Assembly: GCA_965371355.1 (NCBI GenBank)
Contig: CBDUYD010000143.1
Coordinates: 1 to 7,451 of the forward strand
Origin: JASJHI01 sp965371355
GTDB lineage: Bacteria; Actinomycetota; Acidimicrobiia; Acidimicrobiales; Ilumatobacteraceae
Direction: 5' to 3'
DNA: 7,451 nucleotides
Under the pieces are notes generated by a model. The model was not told the origin of the DNA. It made no database searches and saw nothing but the letters and a program-made list of their open reading frames with translations. Made by a program: the position numbers and the translations under genes. Below are positions 1-6,412 of this stretch, piece after piece (the stretch's first letter is position 1; every line of letters begins with the position of its first letter).

Positions 1-53
1 CCGACGAGAACGACCTCCGGTTCGGCACGCCCTCGGCCCGATTCGCCGGGTAG
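1..53 (+). CDS. 3' end of an unidentified CDS (partial, enters from the left edge)
   Basis: Reading from base 3, sixteen sense codons run to a TAG at 51-53 and give the tail DENDLRFGTPSARFAG. Fifteen of the sixteen end in G or C, the same pattern as the confident genes in this window, and the other two forward frames lack it. This would be a rightward gene that ends 19 nt before the stop of the convergent flavin reductase gene. The fragment is too short to assign a family. The call rests only on codon pattern and a sensible convergent arrangement, so a non-coding origin is possible. Confidence 0.42.
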   Translation, partial: DENDLRFGTPSARFAG

Positions 54-59
54 CCGGCG
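44..59. terminator. Small GC hairpin between convergent genes, possible terminator
   Basis: The arms CGCCGG (44-49) and CCGGCG (54-59) are perfect reverse complements around a GTAG loop that contains the TAG stop of the incoming gene. It sits between two convergent gene ends, where a bidirectional terminator is expected. There is no T-tract on either strand and six GC pairs can occur by chance in such GC-rich DNA, so support is weak. Confidence 0.22.
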
Positions 60-72
60 GGATGATCGGCTC

Positions 73-588
73 TCAGCCGCCGTAGTTCATGCCGGTGTCG
101 CGCAGGAGCAGCGGCACGGCTTCGGCGTTTCGCACGCCGGCGTCGACGACCTGGCCGACGAAGATCGTGTGATCGCCGCGGGCGATGGTGTCGGTGACCT
201 CACACTCGAACCAGAACGGTGTCGCGAGTATCAGCGGCGCTCCGGTGCTGGGACCGGGCTCGAATTCGTAGCCGTTGATCGTGTTGCCCTCGACCGAGGT
301 CGAGCGGAAGAACGCCTTGCCGATGTCGAGCTGGTCGGCGGCGAGCACATTGACGGCGAACTTGCCGGTCTCGGCGATGATCGCCGCAGCGCCCGCGTCG
401 GCCTTGACCCCCGCCATCACGAGCGGCGGCTCGAAGCTGGCCTGCGACAGCCAGTTCGTTCCCCCGGCCGCATAGTCGGTGCCGTTGGTGGCGGTGAGGA
501 CGTAGAGCCCGTAGTTGATCGAGCGCAGTGCGAGTTTCTTGTCGTCCGGATCCACGCCGGTCATCGTAGTGATCGCCGGGTCGACCAT
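73..588 (-). CDS. Flavin reductase-like domain protein (FMN-binding split barrel)
   Basis: A 171-residue protein of normal length for the flavin reductase-like family. These proteins bind FMN or FAD and either reduce it with NAD(P)H for a partner monooxygenase or act as flavin oxidoreductases. Visible family features are the substrate/FMN-side stretch TNWLSQASFEPPLV (about residues 44-57), FAVNVLAADQLDIGKAFF (77-94), the barrel strand GDHTIFVGQVVDAGV (138-152) and a C-terminal MNYGG. No signal peptide or membrane segment is seen, so it is probably cytoplasmic. It lies 13 nt downstream of the thpR stop on the same strand, so cotranscription is likely. No Shine-Dalgarno is seen before ATG 588; M9 (codon starting at 564) is an alternative start, also without a clear site. 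No partner oxygenase is adjacent, so the physiological role is open. Confidence 0.88.
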   Translation of the reverse strand: MVDPAITTMTGVDPDDKKLALRSINYGLYVLTATNGTDYAAGGTNWLSQASFEPPLVMAGVKADAGAAAIIAETGKFAVNVLAADQLDIGKAFFRSTSVEGNTINGYEFEPGPSTGAPLILATPFWFECEVTDTIARGDHTIFVGQVVDAGVRNAEAVPLLLRDTGMNYGG

Positions 589-601
589 CGGAAGCGCACC
601 G

Positions 602-1099
602 TCATCGGGTGGGCCACGTCGCGATCGTCTCGTACTCGGCGCCGGTTTCCTTCAGACGGCTGCTGACGAGGGCTACCTCGTCGACGTCGAACGAGGCGTC
701 GAACGGCGAGCCGGTGAGCCGTGGCGGCGTGGCGTTCTTGCGCAGCCGGGCGAGAGTGAGGTGGCCGACGTAGCGCCGTCGTTCTGGAGCGCTGCCGACA
801 CCTCTCGTGGCTGTCGAGACCCCGGTCGCGAGCTGGTCGACCCCCGTGACCGGGAGGATCACCGAATGCTTGCCGAGCAGGTCGACGGCCGGACCGAGGC
901 GCGCCACGGTAGCGGGGAGTTCGACGGCGTCGAGACGGTCCGCGATCTCGATCGGGTGCGCCTCTCCGAGGAATCGCAGCGTGATGTGCCAGTTCTCGGG
1001 CCGCACGAACTTGACCCCGCGCTCGTCCTTGCGGCGCAGCGCGCGGAGCGCCTCGACGACGTCCGGCGGCGGCCAGATGGCGACGAACAGGCGGGCCAT
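602..1099 (-). CDS. thpR: RNA 2',3'-cyclic phosphodiesterase / 2'-5' RNA ligase family (ThpR)
   Basis: A 165-residue protein of the 2H phosphoesterase superfamily, close to the usual ThpR length. Members hydrolyse 2',3'-cyclic phosphate ends of RNA to 2'-phosphate and can join tRNA halves by 2'-5' links in vitro. Both catalytic H-x-T motifs are present: HITLRFLG with H38 and T40, and HLTLAR with H113 and T115. The N-terminus MARLFVAIWPPPDVVEAL matches the typical first strand and helix of the family, which supports ATG 1099. No Shine-Dalgarno precedes this ATG. It is cytoplasmic with no membrane segments. It heads a probable two-gene leftward unit with the flavin reductase and is divergent from the ABC operon across a 94-nt gap. 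A functional link with flavin chemistry is not evident. Family assignment is secure; in vivo function is poorly known even in model bacteria. Confidence 0.92.
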   Translation of the reverse strand: MARLFVAIWPPPDVVEALRALRRKDERGVKFVRPENWHITLRFLGEAHPIEIADRLDAVELPATVARLGPAVDLLGKHSVILPVTGVDQLATGVSTATRGVGSAPERRRYVGHLTLARLRKNATPPRLTGSPFDASFDVDEVALVSSRLKETGAEYETIATWPTR

Positions 1100-1112
1100 C
1101 GGTCCATGGTTG

Positions 1113-1140
1113 TCGATGGTGGGGACAACCCCACCATCGA
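1113..1140. promoter_or_regulatory. Perfect 12-bp inverted repeat in the divergent promoter region
   Basis: The arm TCGATGGTGGGG (1113-1124) is exactly complementary to CCCCACCATCGA (1129-1140), with a 4-nt ACAA spacer. It lies between the starts of thpR (leftward, 1099) and the ABC ATPase gene (rightward, 1194), so it is upstream of both and cannot terminate either. A dyad in this place suggests an operator for a dimeric regulator, or a 5'-UTR hairpin. The response regulator encoded at the end of the ABC operon is one candidate binder. That link is inference; NarL/LuxR-type sites are often shorter and less perfect. Confidence 0.55.
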
Positions 1141-1193
1141 TTCACCGGCGCGCTCCATCGCAGCGATCGACCGGGTCTGGGCACGATCGCCTG

Positions 1194-2033
1194 ATGAGAT
1201 CCGCACTCGACCCGAACGACCTACCCGACCTCCGCGGTGATGTATCCCCCCGGCGGCCCCTGATCGAAGCCCACGATCTCACCAGACGGTGGGGGAAGGG
1301 ATCGAGCGCCCAACTGGGCATCGACCGCGTGTCGCTGACGATCGATCGTGGAGAACTCGCCGCGATCGTCGGCCCGTCGGGATCGGGCAAGTCGACCCTC
1401 GGCGCGCTGATCGCCGGAATCGACCGGCCGACATCGGGATCGCTCGTCGTCGACGGCACCCGCATCGACCAGTTGTCCGACGACCGCCTCGCGCGTTGGC
1501 GCGGACGCACGGTCGGCATCGTGTTCCAGAACTTCCACCTCCTCCCGACGCTCAGCGCCGCCGAGAACGTGCAGCTCGCCCTCCGGCTCAGCGATCGCTC
1601 GGCAGGTCGGCGGGAGCGTCGCGACCGCACGCGCGAGGCGCTCGCCTCGGTCGGTCTGGCGCAGAAGGCGAGACGCCTCCCCGGTCAGCTCAGCGGAGGC
1701 GAGCAGCAGCGCGTCGCGATCGCCCGTGCGATCGTCGCCCGTCCGGGGCTGATCGTCGCCGACGAGCCGACCGGCAGCCTCGACCGGGCGTCGGGCCATG
1801 TTGTTTTCGAGATTCTTGCCGACCTCGCCGCGTCGGGAACCACCGTCGTGCTCATCACCCACGACCGACACCTCGCTGCCGAGAGTGACCTTCTGATCGA
1901 GATGCTCGACGGCGCGGTCGAGCAGCACACGGTGCTCAGCGGTGAGGCGGCGTCGATCCCCGATGTCGCATCGGGCGCGCTGATGGACGACCACCCGGTG
2001 CAGCCCGCCGCGGCGATGATCGGAGGGCTGTGA
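1194..2033 (+). CDS. ABC transporter ATP-binding protein (MacB/LolD-type exporter ATPase)
   Basis: A 279-residue nucleotide-binding subunit that would power the permease encoded next to it. All motifs are intact: Walker A GPSGSGKST (60-68), Q-loop at Q112 in VFQNFHLLPTLSAAENV, signature LSGGEQQRVAIARAI (166-180), Walker B LIVADE (186-191), D-loop SLD (195-197) and H-loop H223 in LITHD. The Q-loop and signature wording fit the MacB/LolD/FtsE group, which pairs with FtsX-fold permeases and moves lipoproteins, peptides or drugs rather than importing nutrients. About 40 residues after the core (240-279) are not typical of the domain and contain no recognisable motif. ATG 1194 is chosen because about 22 residues then precede the first strand LIEAHDL; upstream in-frame ATG 1116 falls inside the dyad. 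No Shine-Dalgarno precedes it, so a leaderless mRNA is possible. The stop overlaps the permease start by one base. Confidence 0.95.
   Translation: MRSALDPNDLPDLRGDVSPRRPLIEAHDLTRRWGKGSSAQLGIDRVSLTIDRGELAAIVGPSGSGKSTLGALIAGIDRPTSGSLVVDGTRIDQLSDDRLARWRGRTVGIVFQNFHLLPTLSAAENVQLALRLSDRSAGRRERRDRTREALASVGLAQKARRLPGQLSGGEQQRVAIARAIVARPGLIVADEPTGSLDRASGHVVFEILADLAASGTTVVLITHDRHLAAESDLLIEMLDGAVEQHTVLSGEAASIPDVASGALMDDHPVQPAAAMIGGL
2022..2026 (+). promoter_or_regulatory. Ribosome binding site deciding the permease start
   Basis: GGAGG at 2022-2026 lies 6 nt before ATG 2033 but only 3 nt before the adjacent GTG 2030. The spacing favours ATG 2033 as the permease start, giving a TGATG overlap with the ATPase stop. 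Confidence 0.75.
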
Positions 2034-4279
2034 TGCGGCGCGTCGTCCGTGAGTTCCGACGTGCGCCGGCGCGCATCGTCACCTCGGTGATCGCACTCTC
2101 GCTGGCGCTCGGTGCGATCGGTGTGATGGGAGTCCCCGACGTCGCCACGAGCTCGCTTCGCGAGGCGGCCGCGGCCGACGCGATCGCGAACATCGCGATC
2201 GACACGACCGATTCCGGCGATCTGGCGGTCGCGCCGCTCGTCGGATCGGTCGAGGGCGTCGACCTCGCCGAGACCCAGATCGTCGCCCGGGTCGGCACGG
2301 GAGTCGAGGGTGGGACGGATTCCGTGATCACGGTGCTCGGCGTTGATATCGGGGATCAGGACATCGACATCGTCAGCGCGGACGAAGGCCGTCTGCCGGC
2401 CGGTGGAGACGAGATCCTCGTCGCCGACGGACTCGCCGACATCGGTGAGCGGATCCCCGTCACCAGGATCGACGGCGAGCGGACGACGCTGACGGTCGTC
2501 GGCATCGGGGGCACCTCCTACCACGCCGGCGATCAGCTCGCGTTCGCGTCGATCGAGACAGCGCGCGACCTGGCCGGCATCGTCGGCGGCAACCGGCTCG
2601 TCGTGCACGCCGAGGGTGGGGCCGACGAACTGCGCGACGTCGCCGACTCGATCCGTGACGTGCTCGTCGAGGAGGGAGTCGCCGTCGTCACGCTCCCGGT
2701 GACCGTGCCGCACGGACGGCACCCGATCGAGACCGACATCGCCCAGGTCAGCCTGCTCGTCGGGCTGCTCGGGATCGTTGCGGGCCTGGTCGCCCTCGTG
2801 CTGCTCGCCTCGACCACGACGACGCTGATCACCGAGCGCTCTCGCGAGGTCGCCGTGATGCGCGCCCTCGGCGGGCGTCAGCGTGCGATCCGTCGGCGGC
2901 TCCGGCGCCTGGCGTTGGCGATCGCCGCCGTCGCCGTGCTGATCGGCGTTCCGCTCGGCATCCTCGTGTCGAACTACATCGCACGCATGGTGCTCGAGGA
3001 GTTCGTCGGTCTGACCCCCGGCTTCGCGTTCTCGATCCCTGCGGTGCTCGGCAGTGTGGTCTTCGCCTTCCTCGGAGCCCGGCTGGTCTCCGCCCGCGCC
3101 GCACGACGGGTCACGAAGCAGCAACTTGCGACCGCCCTGCGCGATCGCGACGCGACCCCGTTCGGTAGGAGGCTCTCGGAGCGGGTTGCATCGCGACTCG
3201 CGCTCGGCGGCCTGCTCGAGCGTTCCGGGCTGCGCAACGGGATCCACCAGCGCGGCAGATCGCTGACGATGCTCGCCCAGATCACCGCAGCGGTCGCCGC
3301 ACTGCTCGTCGTCACATCGATGGCGACGACCGTCACCGCCTTCAACGATGCCGAGAACCAGCACTGGCTCTACACGACGCGGACGACCATTCCGGGCCCG
3401 GGGCTCGACATGCCGGCCGGGCTCGCCGACGCCGACCATCGCTCGGAGATGGCGATCGCGGCGGCGGGTGAGTACGAGGACTGGGAGGTCGATCTCGTCG
3501 GCGTCGAGTCCGGCTCGGCCTTCCTCGATCCGGGCCTCGATGCCGGCCGCTGGTACGGCTCTGGAGGAGAGGGCGAGGTCGTGCTCTCGACCGGGTTCGC
3601 CCGTCGCGTCGGTCTCGACGTCGGCGATCGGGTCGACCTCCGTCTGGCGAACGGCGTCGTCGAGTACGAGGTCGTCGGGCTGCACCCCGCGCGCGGTCGC
3701 TACGCATTCACCGAGGTCGGTCGCCTCGCGTCCGATCTCGGGGCGAGCGGGATGGCCAACGTGCTGTTGTCGTCCGACGAGGTGCCCGAGGCGATCTCGT
3801 CGTGGGATCGGAACGGAATCGTCTCCGTGCAGCCGCTCGACGAGACGACAGAGGACGAAGCCGCCCGCGACGCGATCGTGCTGATCTTCTCGGCGATCGG
3901 TCTCGTCATCGTTTCGGTCGCCGGTCTCGCCGTCGCCTCCGGGCTGGCGGTGAACGTCTACGAGCGACGTCACGAACTGGCCGCCCTCCAGGCCATCGGT
4001 GGTCGTCGTCGACACGTGATGCGGGTCGTGCTCGCCGAACTGGGTCCGATCGCCGTCGTCGGGGTCGTGCTCGGCGTGGCGCTCGGGTACGTGGGCGCGA
4101 TCGGTCTGATCGGAGCGTTCGAGTCGGCCGACGCGGTCGAGATCGGGATGGTCTTCGCCACCGGCGTCATCCCGTTCGCGGCGATGCTGGCCGTGCTCGG
4201 ATCGCTCGGACTCGGCTCGATCATGGCCCGTCGGGTCACCCGTCGGCCCGTTGCGGTGACGCTGCGGAGCGCGGTCTGA
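2033..4279 (+). CDS. ABC transporter permease with two FtsX/MacB-like modules
   Basis: A 748-residue integral membrane protein and partner of the preceding ATPase. Eight hydrophobic segments are visible, at about 14-34, 238-260, 291-315, 331-354, 412-436, 615-641, 668-695 and 705-731. They form two copies of the pattern helix, large extracytoplasmic domain (about 200 and 177 residues), three helices. Each copy carries the FtsX-fold cytoplasmic coupling segment: SREVAVMRALGGRQRAI (270-286) and RRHELAALQAIGGRRRHVM (645-663). A duplicated permease in one chain is common in actinobacteria and Firmicutes and can form the whole membrane part with two ATPase copies, where MacB itself dimerises a single module. 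The extracytoplasmic domains probably handle the substrate or transmit force; their sequences do not reveal it. The gene overlaps its neighbours by one base on each side. Export is inferred from the family. Confidence 0.93.
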   Translation: MRRVVREFRRAPARIVTSVIALSLALGAIGVMGVPDVATSSLREAAAADAIANIAIDTTDSGDLAVAPLVGSVEGVDLAETQIVARVGTGVEGGTDSVITVLGVDIGDQDIDIVSADEGRLPAGGDEILVADGLADIGERIPVTRIDGERTTLTVVGIGGTSYHAGDQLAFASIETARDLAGIVGGNRLVVHAEGGADELRDVADSIRDVLVEEGVAVVTLPVTVPHGRHPIETDIAQVSLLVGLLGIVAGLVALVLLASTTTTLITERSREVAVMRALGGRQRAIRRRLRRLALAIAAVAVLIGVPLGILVSNYIARMVLEEFVGLTPGFAFSIPAVLGSVVFAFLGARLVSARAARRVTKQQLATALRDRDATPFGRRLSERVASRLALGGLLERSGLRNGIHQRGRSLTMLAQITAAVAALLVVTSMATTVTAFNDAENQHWLYTTRTTIPGPGLDMPAGLADADHRSEMAIAAAGEYEDWEVDLVGVESGSAFLDPGLDAGRWYGSGGEGEVVLSTGFARRVGLDVGDRVDLRLANGVVEYEVVGLHPARGRYAFTEVGRLASDLGASGMANVLLSSDEVPEAISSWDRNGIVSVQPLDETTEDEAARDAIVLIFSAIGLVIVSVAGLAVASGLAVNVYERRHELAALQAIGGRRRHVMRVVLAELGPIAVVGVVLGVALGYVGAIGLIGAFESADAVEIGMVFATGVIPFAAMLAVLGSLGLGSIMARRVTRRPVAVTLRSAV
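4266..4269 (+). promoter_or_regulatory. Ribosome binding site supporting the histidine kinase start
   Basis: GGAG at 4266-4269 is 9 nt before ATG 4279, which overlaps the permease TGA as TGATG. This supports ATG 4279 over any upstream extension within the permease gene. A stronger GGGGAG at 4310-4315 precedes ATG 4319, but that codon is out of the kinase frame. Confidence 0.55.
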
Positions 4280-5724
4280 TGGGCATCGCCTCCGACGTGA
4301 GAGCCCAACGGGGAGACGATGAGCGCGATGATGTTCCGGTGACCCGGCCAGCCGAAGCGACCCGTGCGGCCGACTCGTCGGATTCGGGCTCGGGGGCGTC
4401 GTGGGCGCCGCCGCATGGTGCGGCCGCGGACGCGACCGACGCCGCGGACGACGGCCGCTTCGACTGGCCGTTCGAGTCGCTCGCCGAGGCCGCCGAATGG
4501 TGGTATCGGCCCGTCATCGAGGCGAGATCGTGGCTCGCGCTGGCCTATCTGTTCGTCGGCGCGATCTGGGCGCCGTTCGCCTTCGTGGTCGCCCTGACGG
4601 CGATGGTGATCGTGTTCGGCCTCAGCCTCGTCGGCGTCGGATTGCTCCTCATCTTTCCGCTGTTCGGCCTGATCAACAGCTTCGCCACGCTCGAACGGCG
4701 GCGGACCGGGTGGATCGGTGAGGCGATCACCTCCCGCGGGTTCCACGAGCACGGGAGCGGCTACTGGGGTGGGACGCGGGCCCGGCTCGCCGACAGCACC
4801 CGCTGGCGACAGGTCGCCTTCATCGCCGCCTCGCTCGTCGTGTGTCCGGCACTCTTCGCGCTCGGGGCGATGCCCTGGGTGATCGTCGTCCAGCTGGCGA
4901 CCGGCGGCGGGTTCGGCGTCACCGCCGCACTCGGCGGGCTGCTGATCGCGGCGATCGGCGTCGGCGGGGCGCCGCGGGCGACGATTTTCGTCGCCGGTGT
5001 CGCTCGTTCGTACGTCGCGTGGTTCCTCGGTCCAGACCAGAACGCCGAGTTGGCCGAACGTGTCGAGCAACTCGCCGCTCAGCGCGGGCAGATCCTCGAG
5101 GCGGTCGACGGCGAGCGGCGCCGCATCGAGCGGAACCTCCACGACGGTGTGCAGCAACAGCTCGTCGCGCTCGGCATCGATGTCGCCCGTGCAAGGGCGC
5201 GCATCGATGACGATCCCGATGGCGCTCGGGCCCTGCTCGACGATGCCCGCGACAAGGTGCGCGCCTCGATCGGAGAGCTGAGGCTGATCGGACGCGGACT
5301 GCACCCGGCGGTGCTCGACGACCGTGGGCTCGACGCCGCACTCTCGTCGGTCGTCGCCGGGTCACCGATTCCGGTGACGGTCACGATGACGGCAGCGCGG
5401 GACCTTCCCGACGATGTGGCGACCACCGCGTACTACGTCGCGAGCGAGGCGGTCGCCAACATCCTCAAGCACTCCAAGGCGCGCGTGGCATCCGTGGGCG
5501 TCGTCGACGAACCGGGTCCGACCCCGGCGGTCCGCATCACGATCCACGACGACGGGCGCGGCGGTGCCGATGCCGATCGGGGAAGCGGCCTGGCGGGGAT
5601 GCGCGCCCGCGTCGAGGGTGTCGACGGTTCCTTCAGCGTCGACTCTCCGAGGGGTGGTCCGACCACGATCGTCGCCGTGATCCCACTGAGGCCGCCGGCC
5701 GACACGGGCGCGGGCGATGGGTGA
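4279..5724 (+). CDS. Sensor histidine kinase (membrane sensor, HisKA_3, HATPase)
   Basis: A 481-residue NarL-class kinase. Residues 1-60 are hydrophilic, rich in Asp, Ala and Ser, and look disordered. Residues about 65-250 form a four-helix membrane region (helices near 86-106, 108-130, 177-197 and 200-228) resembling the putative sensor domain found in many actinobacterial kinases. A short coiled-coil-like segment (255-280) leads to the HisKA_3 dimerisation box ERRRIERNLHDGVQQQLVALG with the phosphorylated H288. The ATPase domain follows, with N-box ASEAVANILKHSK (N394), G1 box DDGRGG (D425) and G2 box GSGLAGM (436-441). All residues needed for autophosphorylation are seen. There is no large extracellular domain, so it probably senses the membrane itself or its transporter. 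It overlaps the permease by 1 nt and the response regulator by 8 nt, and should phosphorylate that regulator. Confidence 0.94.
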   Translation: MGIASDVRAQRGDDERDDVPVTRPAEATRAADSSDSGSGASWAPPHGAAADATDAADDGRFDWPFESLAEAAEWWYRPVIEARSWLALAYLFVGAIWAPFAFVVALTAMVIVFGLSLVGVGLLLIFPLFGLINSFATLERRRTGWIGEAITSRGFHEHGSGYWGGTRARLADSTRWRQVAFIAASLVVCPALFALGAMPWVIVVQLATGGGFGVTAALGGLLIAAIGVGGAPRATIFVAGVARSYVAWFLGPDQNAELAERVEQLAAQRGQILEAVDGERRRIERNLHDGVQQQLVALGIDVARARARIDDDPDGARALLDDARDKVRASIGELRLIGRGLHPAVLDDRGLDAALSSVVAGSPIPVTVTMTAARDLPDDVATTAYYVASEAVANILKHSKARVASVGVVDEPGPTPAVRITIHDDGRGGADADRGSGLAGMRARVEGVDGSFSVDSPRGGPTTIVAVIPLRPPADTGAGDG

Positions 5725-6379
5725 CCCGCTCCGAGCGGTCGTCGCCGACGACTCGGTCCTGTTGCGCGACGGTCTGGTCCGCCTTCTCGAGGATGCCGAC
5801 ATCGAGGTGGTGGCCGCGATCGGTGACGGTGACAGCCTCGTCGCGGCGGTCGCCGAGTACCGGCCCGATCTGGCGATCATCGACGTCAGGATGCCGCCGA
5901 CCCACACCGACGAGGGCATCCGGGCCGCGCTCACGATCCGCTCGGCACACCCGGGCGTGGCCGTGCTGGTGCTCTCGCAGCATGTCGAGGAGCGCTACGC
6001 GACCGACCTCCTCAGCAGCAGTACTTCGGGAGTGGGATACCTCCTGAAGGACCGGGTCGTCGACGTCGACGACTTCATCGCCGCCGTCCGTCGGGTCGCC
6101 GCCGGTGGCAGCGCGGTCGACGCCGAGGTGGTCGCGCAGCTCCTCGGGCGGACCACTCGCGCCTCGGAGATCGACCGGCTGACACCCCGCGAGCGCGAGG
6201 TGCTCGGGCTGATGGCAGAAGGGCTCTCGAACGCGGGGATCGCGGAGCGCCTCGTCGTCTCGCTCGGAGCGGTCGAGAAGCACATCTCCAACGTCTTCAC
6301 GAAGCTCGACCTCGAGCGCGAGGAGTACGCGCACCGCCGCGTGCTCGCCGTGCTGACGTACCTCGGCGACCGCGGCTGA
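5717..6379 (+). CDS. Response regulator, NarL/FixJ (LuxR-HTH) family
   Basis: A 220-residue two-domain transcription factor of standard length. The receiver (about 5-120) has acidic pair D11/D12, phosphoacceptor D56 in DLAIIDVRMPP, switch residue S87 and K111. The loop PPTHTDEG is characteristic of a large actinobacterial group paired with membrane-sensor HisKA_3 kinases. The C-terminal LuxR-type helix-turn-helix starts at LTPREREVLGLMAEG (155-169) and continues through SNAGIAERLVVSLGAVEKHISNVF (171-194). Phosphorylation by the preceding kinase should promote dimerisation and DNA binding. The likely targets, by inference, include the promoter of its own ABC-transporter operon. The start ATG 5717 lies within the last codons of the kinase gene, an 8-nt overlap, with no strong ribosome site, so translational coupling is expected. 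The gene ends in a hairpin that overlaps its stop. Confidence 0.95.
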   Translation: MGDPLRAVVADDSVLLRDGLVRLLEDADIEVVAAIGDGDSLVAAVAEYRPDLAIIDVRMPPTHTDEGIRAALTIRSAHPGVAVLVLSQHVEERYATDLLSSSTSGVGYLLKDRVVDVDDFIAAVRRVAAGGSAVDAEVVAQLLGRTTRASEIDRLTPREREVLGLMAEGLSNAGIAERLVVSLGAVEKHISNVFTKLDLEREEYAHRRVLAVLTYLGDRG

Positions 6380-6405
6380 TCGCGGAGGTTTCCGTCCGCG
6401 GTCGC
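6366..6405. terminator. GC-rich hairpin between convergent genes, likely bidirectional terminator
   Basis: Arms GCGACCGCGG (6366-6375) and CCGCGGTCGC (6396-6405) are perfect 10-bp reverse complements with a 20-nt loop. A competing inner hairpin pairs CGCGGA (6381-6386) with TCCGCG (6395-6400), and the two cannot form fully together. The stem begins in the last codons of the response regulator gene, whose stop at 6377-6379 is in the loop, and ends 8 nt before the desaturase stop. The position fits a shared terminator for both strands. A T-run is missing, as is common in high-GC actinobacteria. Confidence 0.55.
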
Positions 6406-6412
6406 TGTTGCC

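Noticed and set aside
1113..1140. Reading the 12-bp dyad as a rho-independent terminator.
   Set aside because: It lies upstream of both flanking genes and has no T-run on either strand, so a regulatory dyad fits better.
807..1193. Extending the ABC ATPase upstream through the open frame to 807.
   Set aside because: This would overlap thpR and add about 129 Arg/Ser-rich residues that do not look like an ATPase; ATG 1194 gives a normal N-terminus.
1685..4015. A 776-codon open frame on the minus strand, opposite the ATPase and permease genes.
   Set aside because: Its product is a low-complexity Asp/Arg/Gly-rich string without domains. It is the complement of codons in two well-supported genes; high-GC coding DNA often lacks stops in antisense frames.
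3970..5304. A 444-codon minus-strand frame opposite the permease end and the kinase.
   Set aside because: Same reason: Arg/Asp/Pro-rich, no recognisable family, and fully overlapped by genes with intact motifs.
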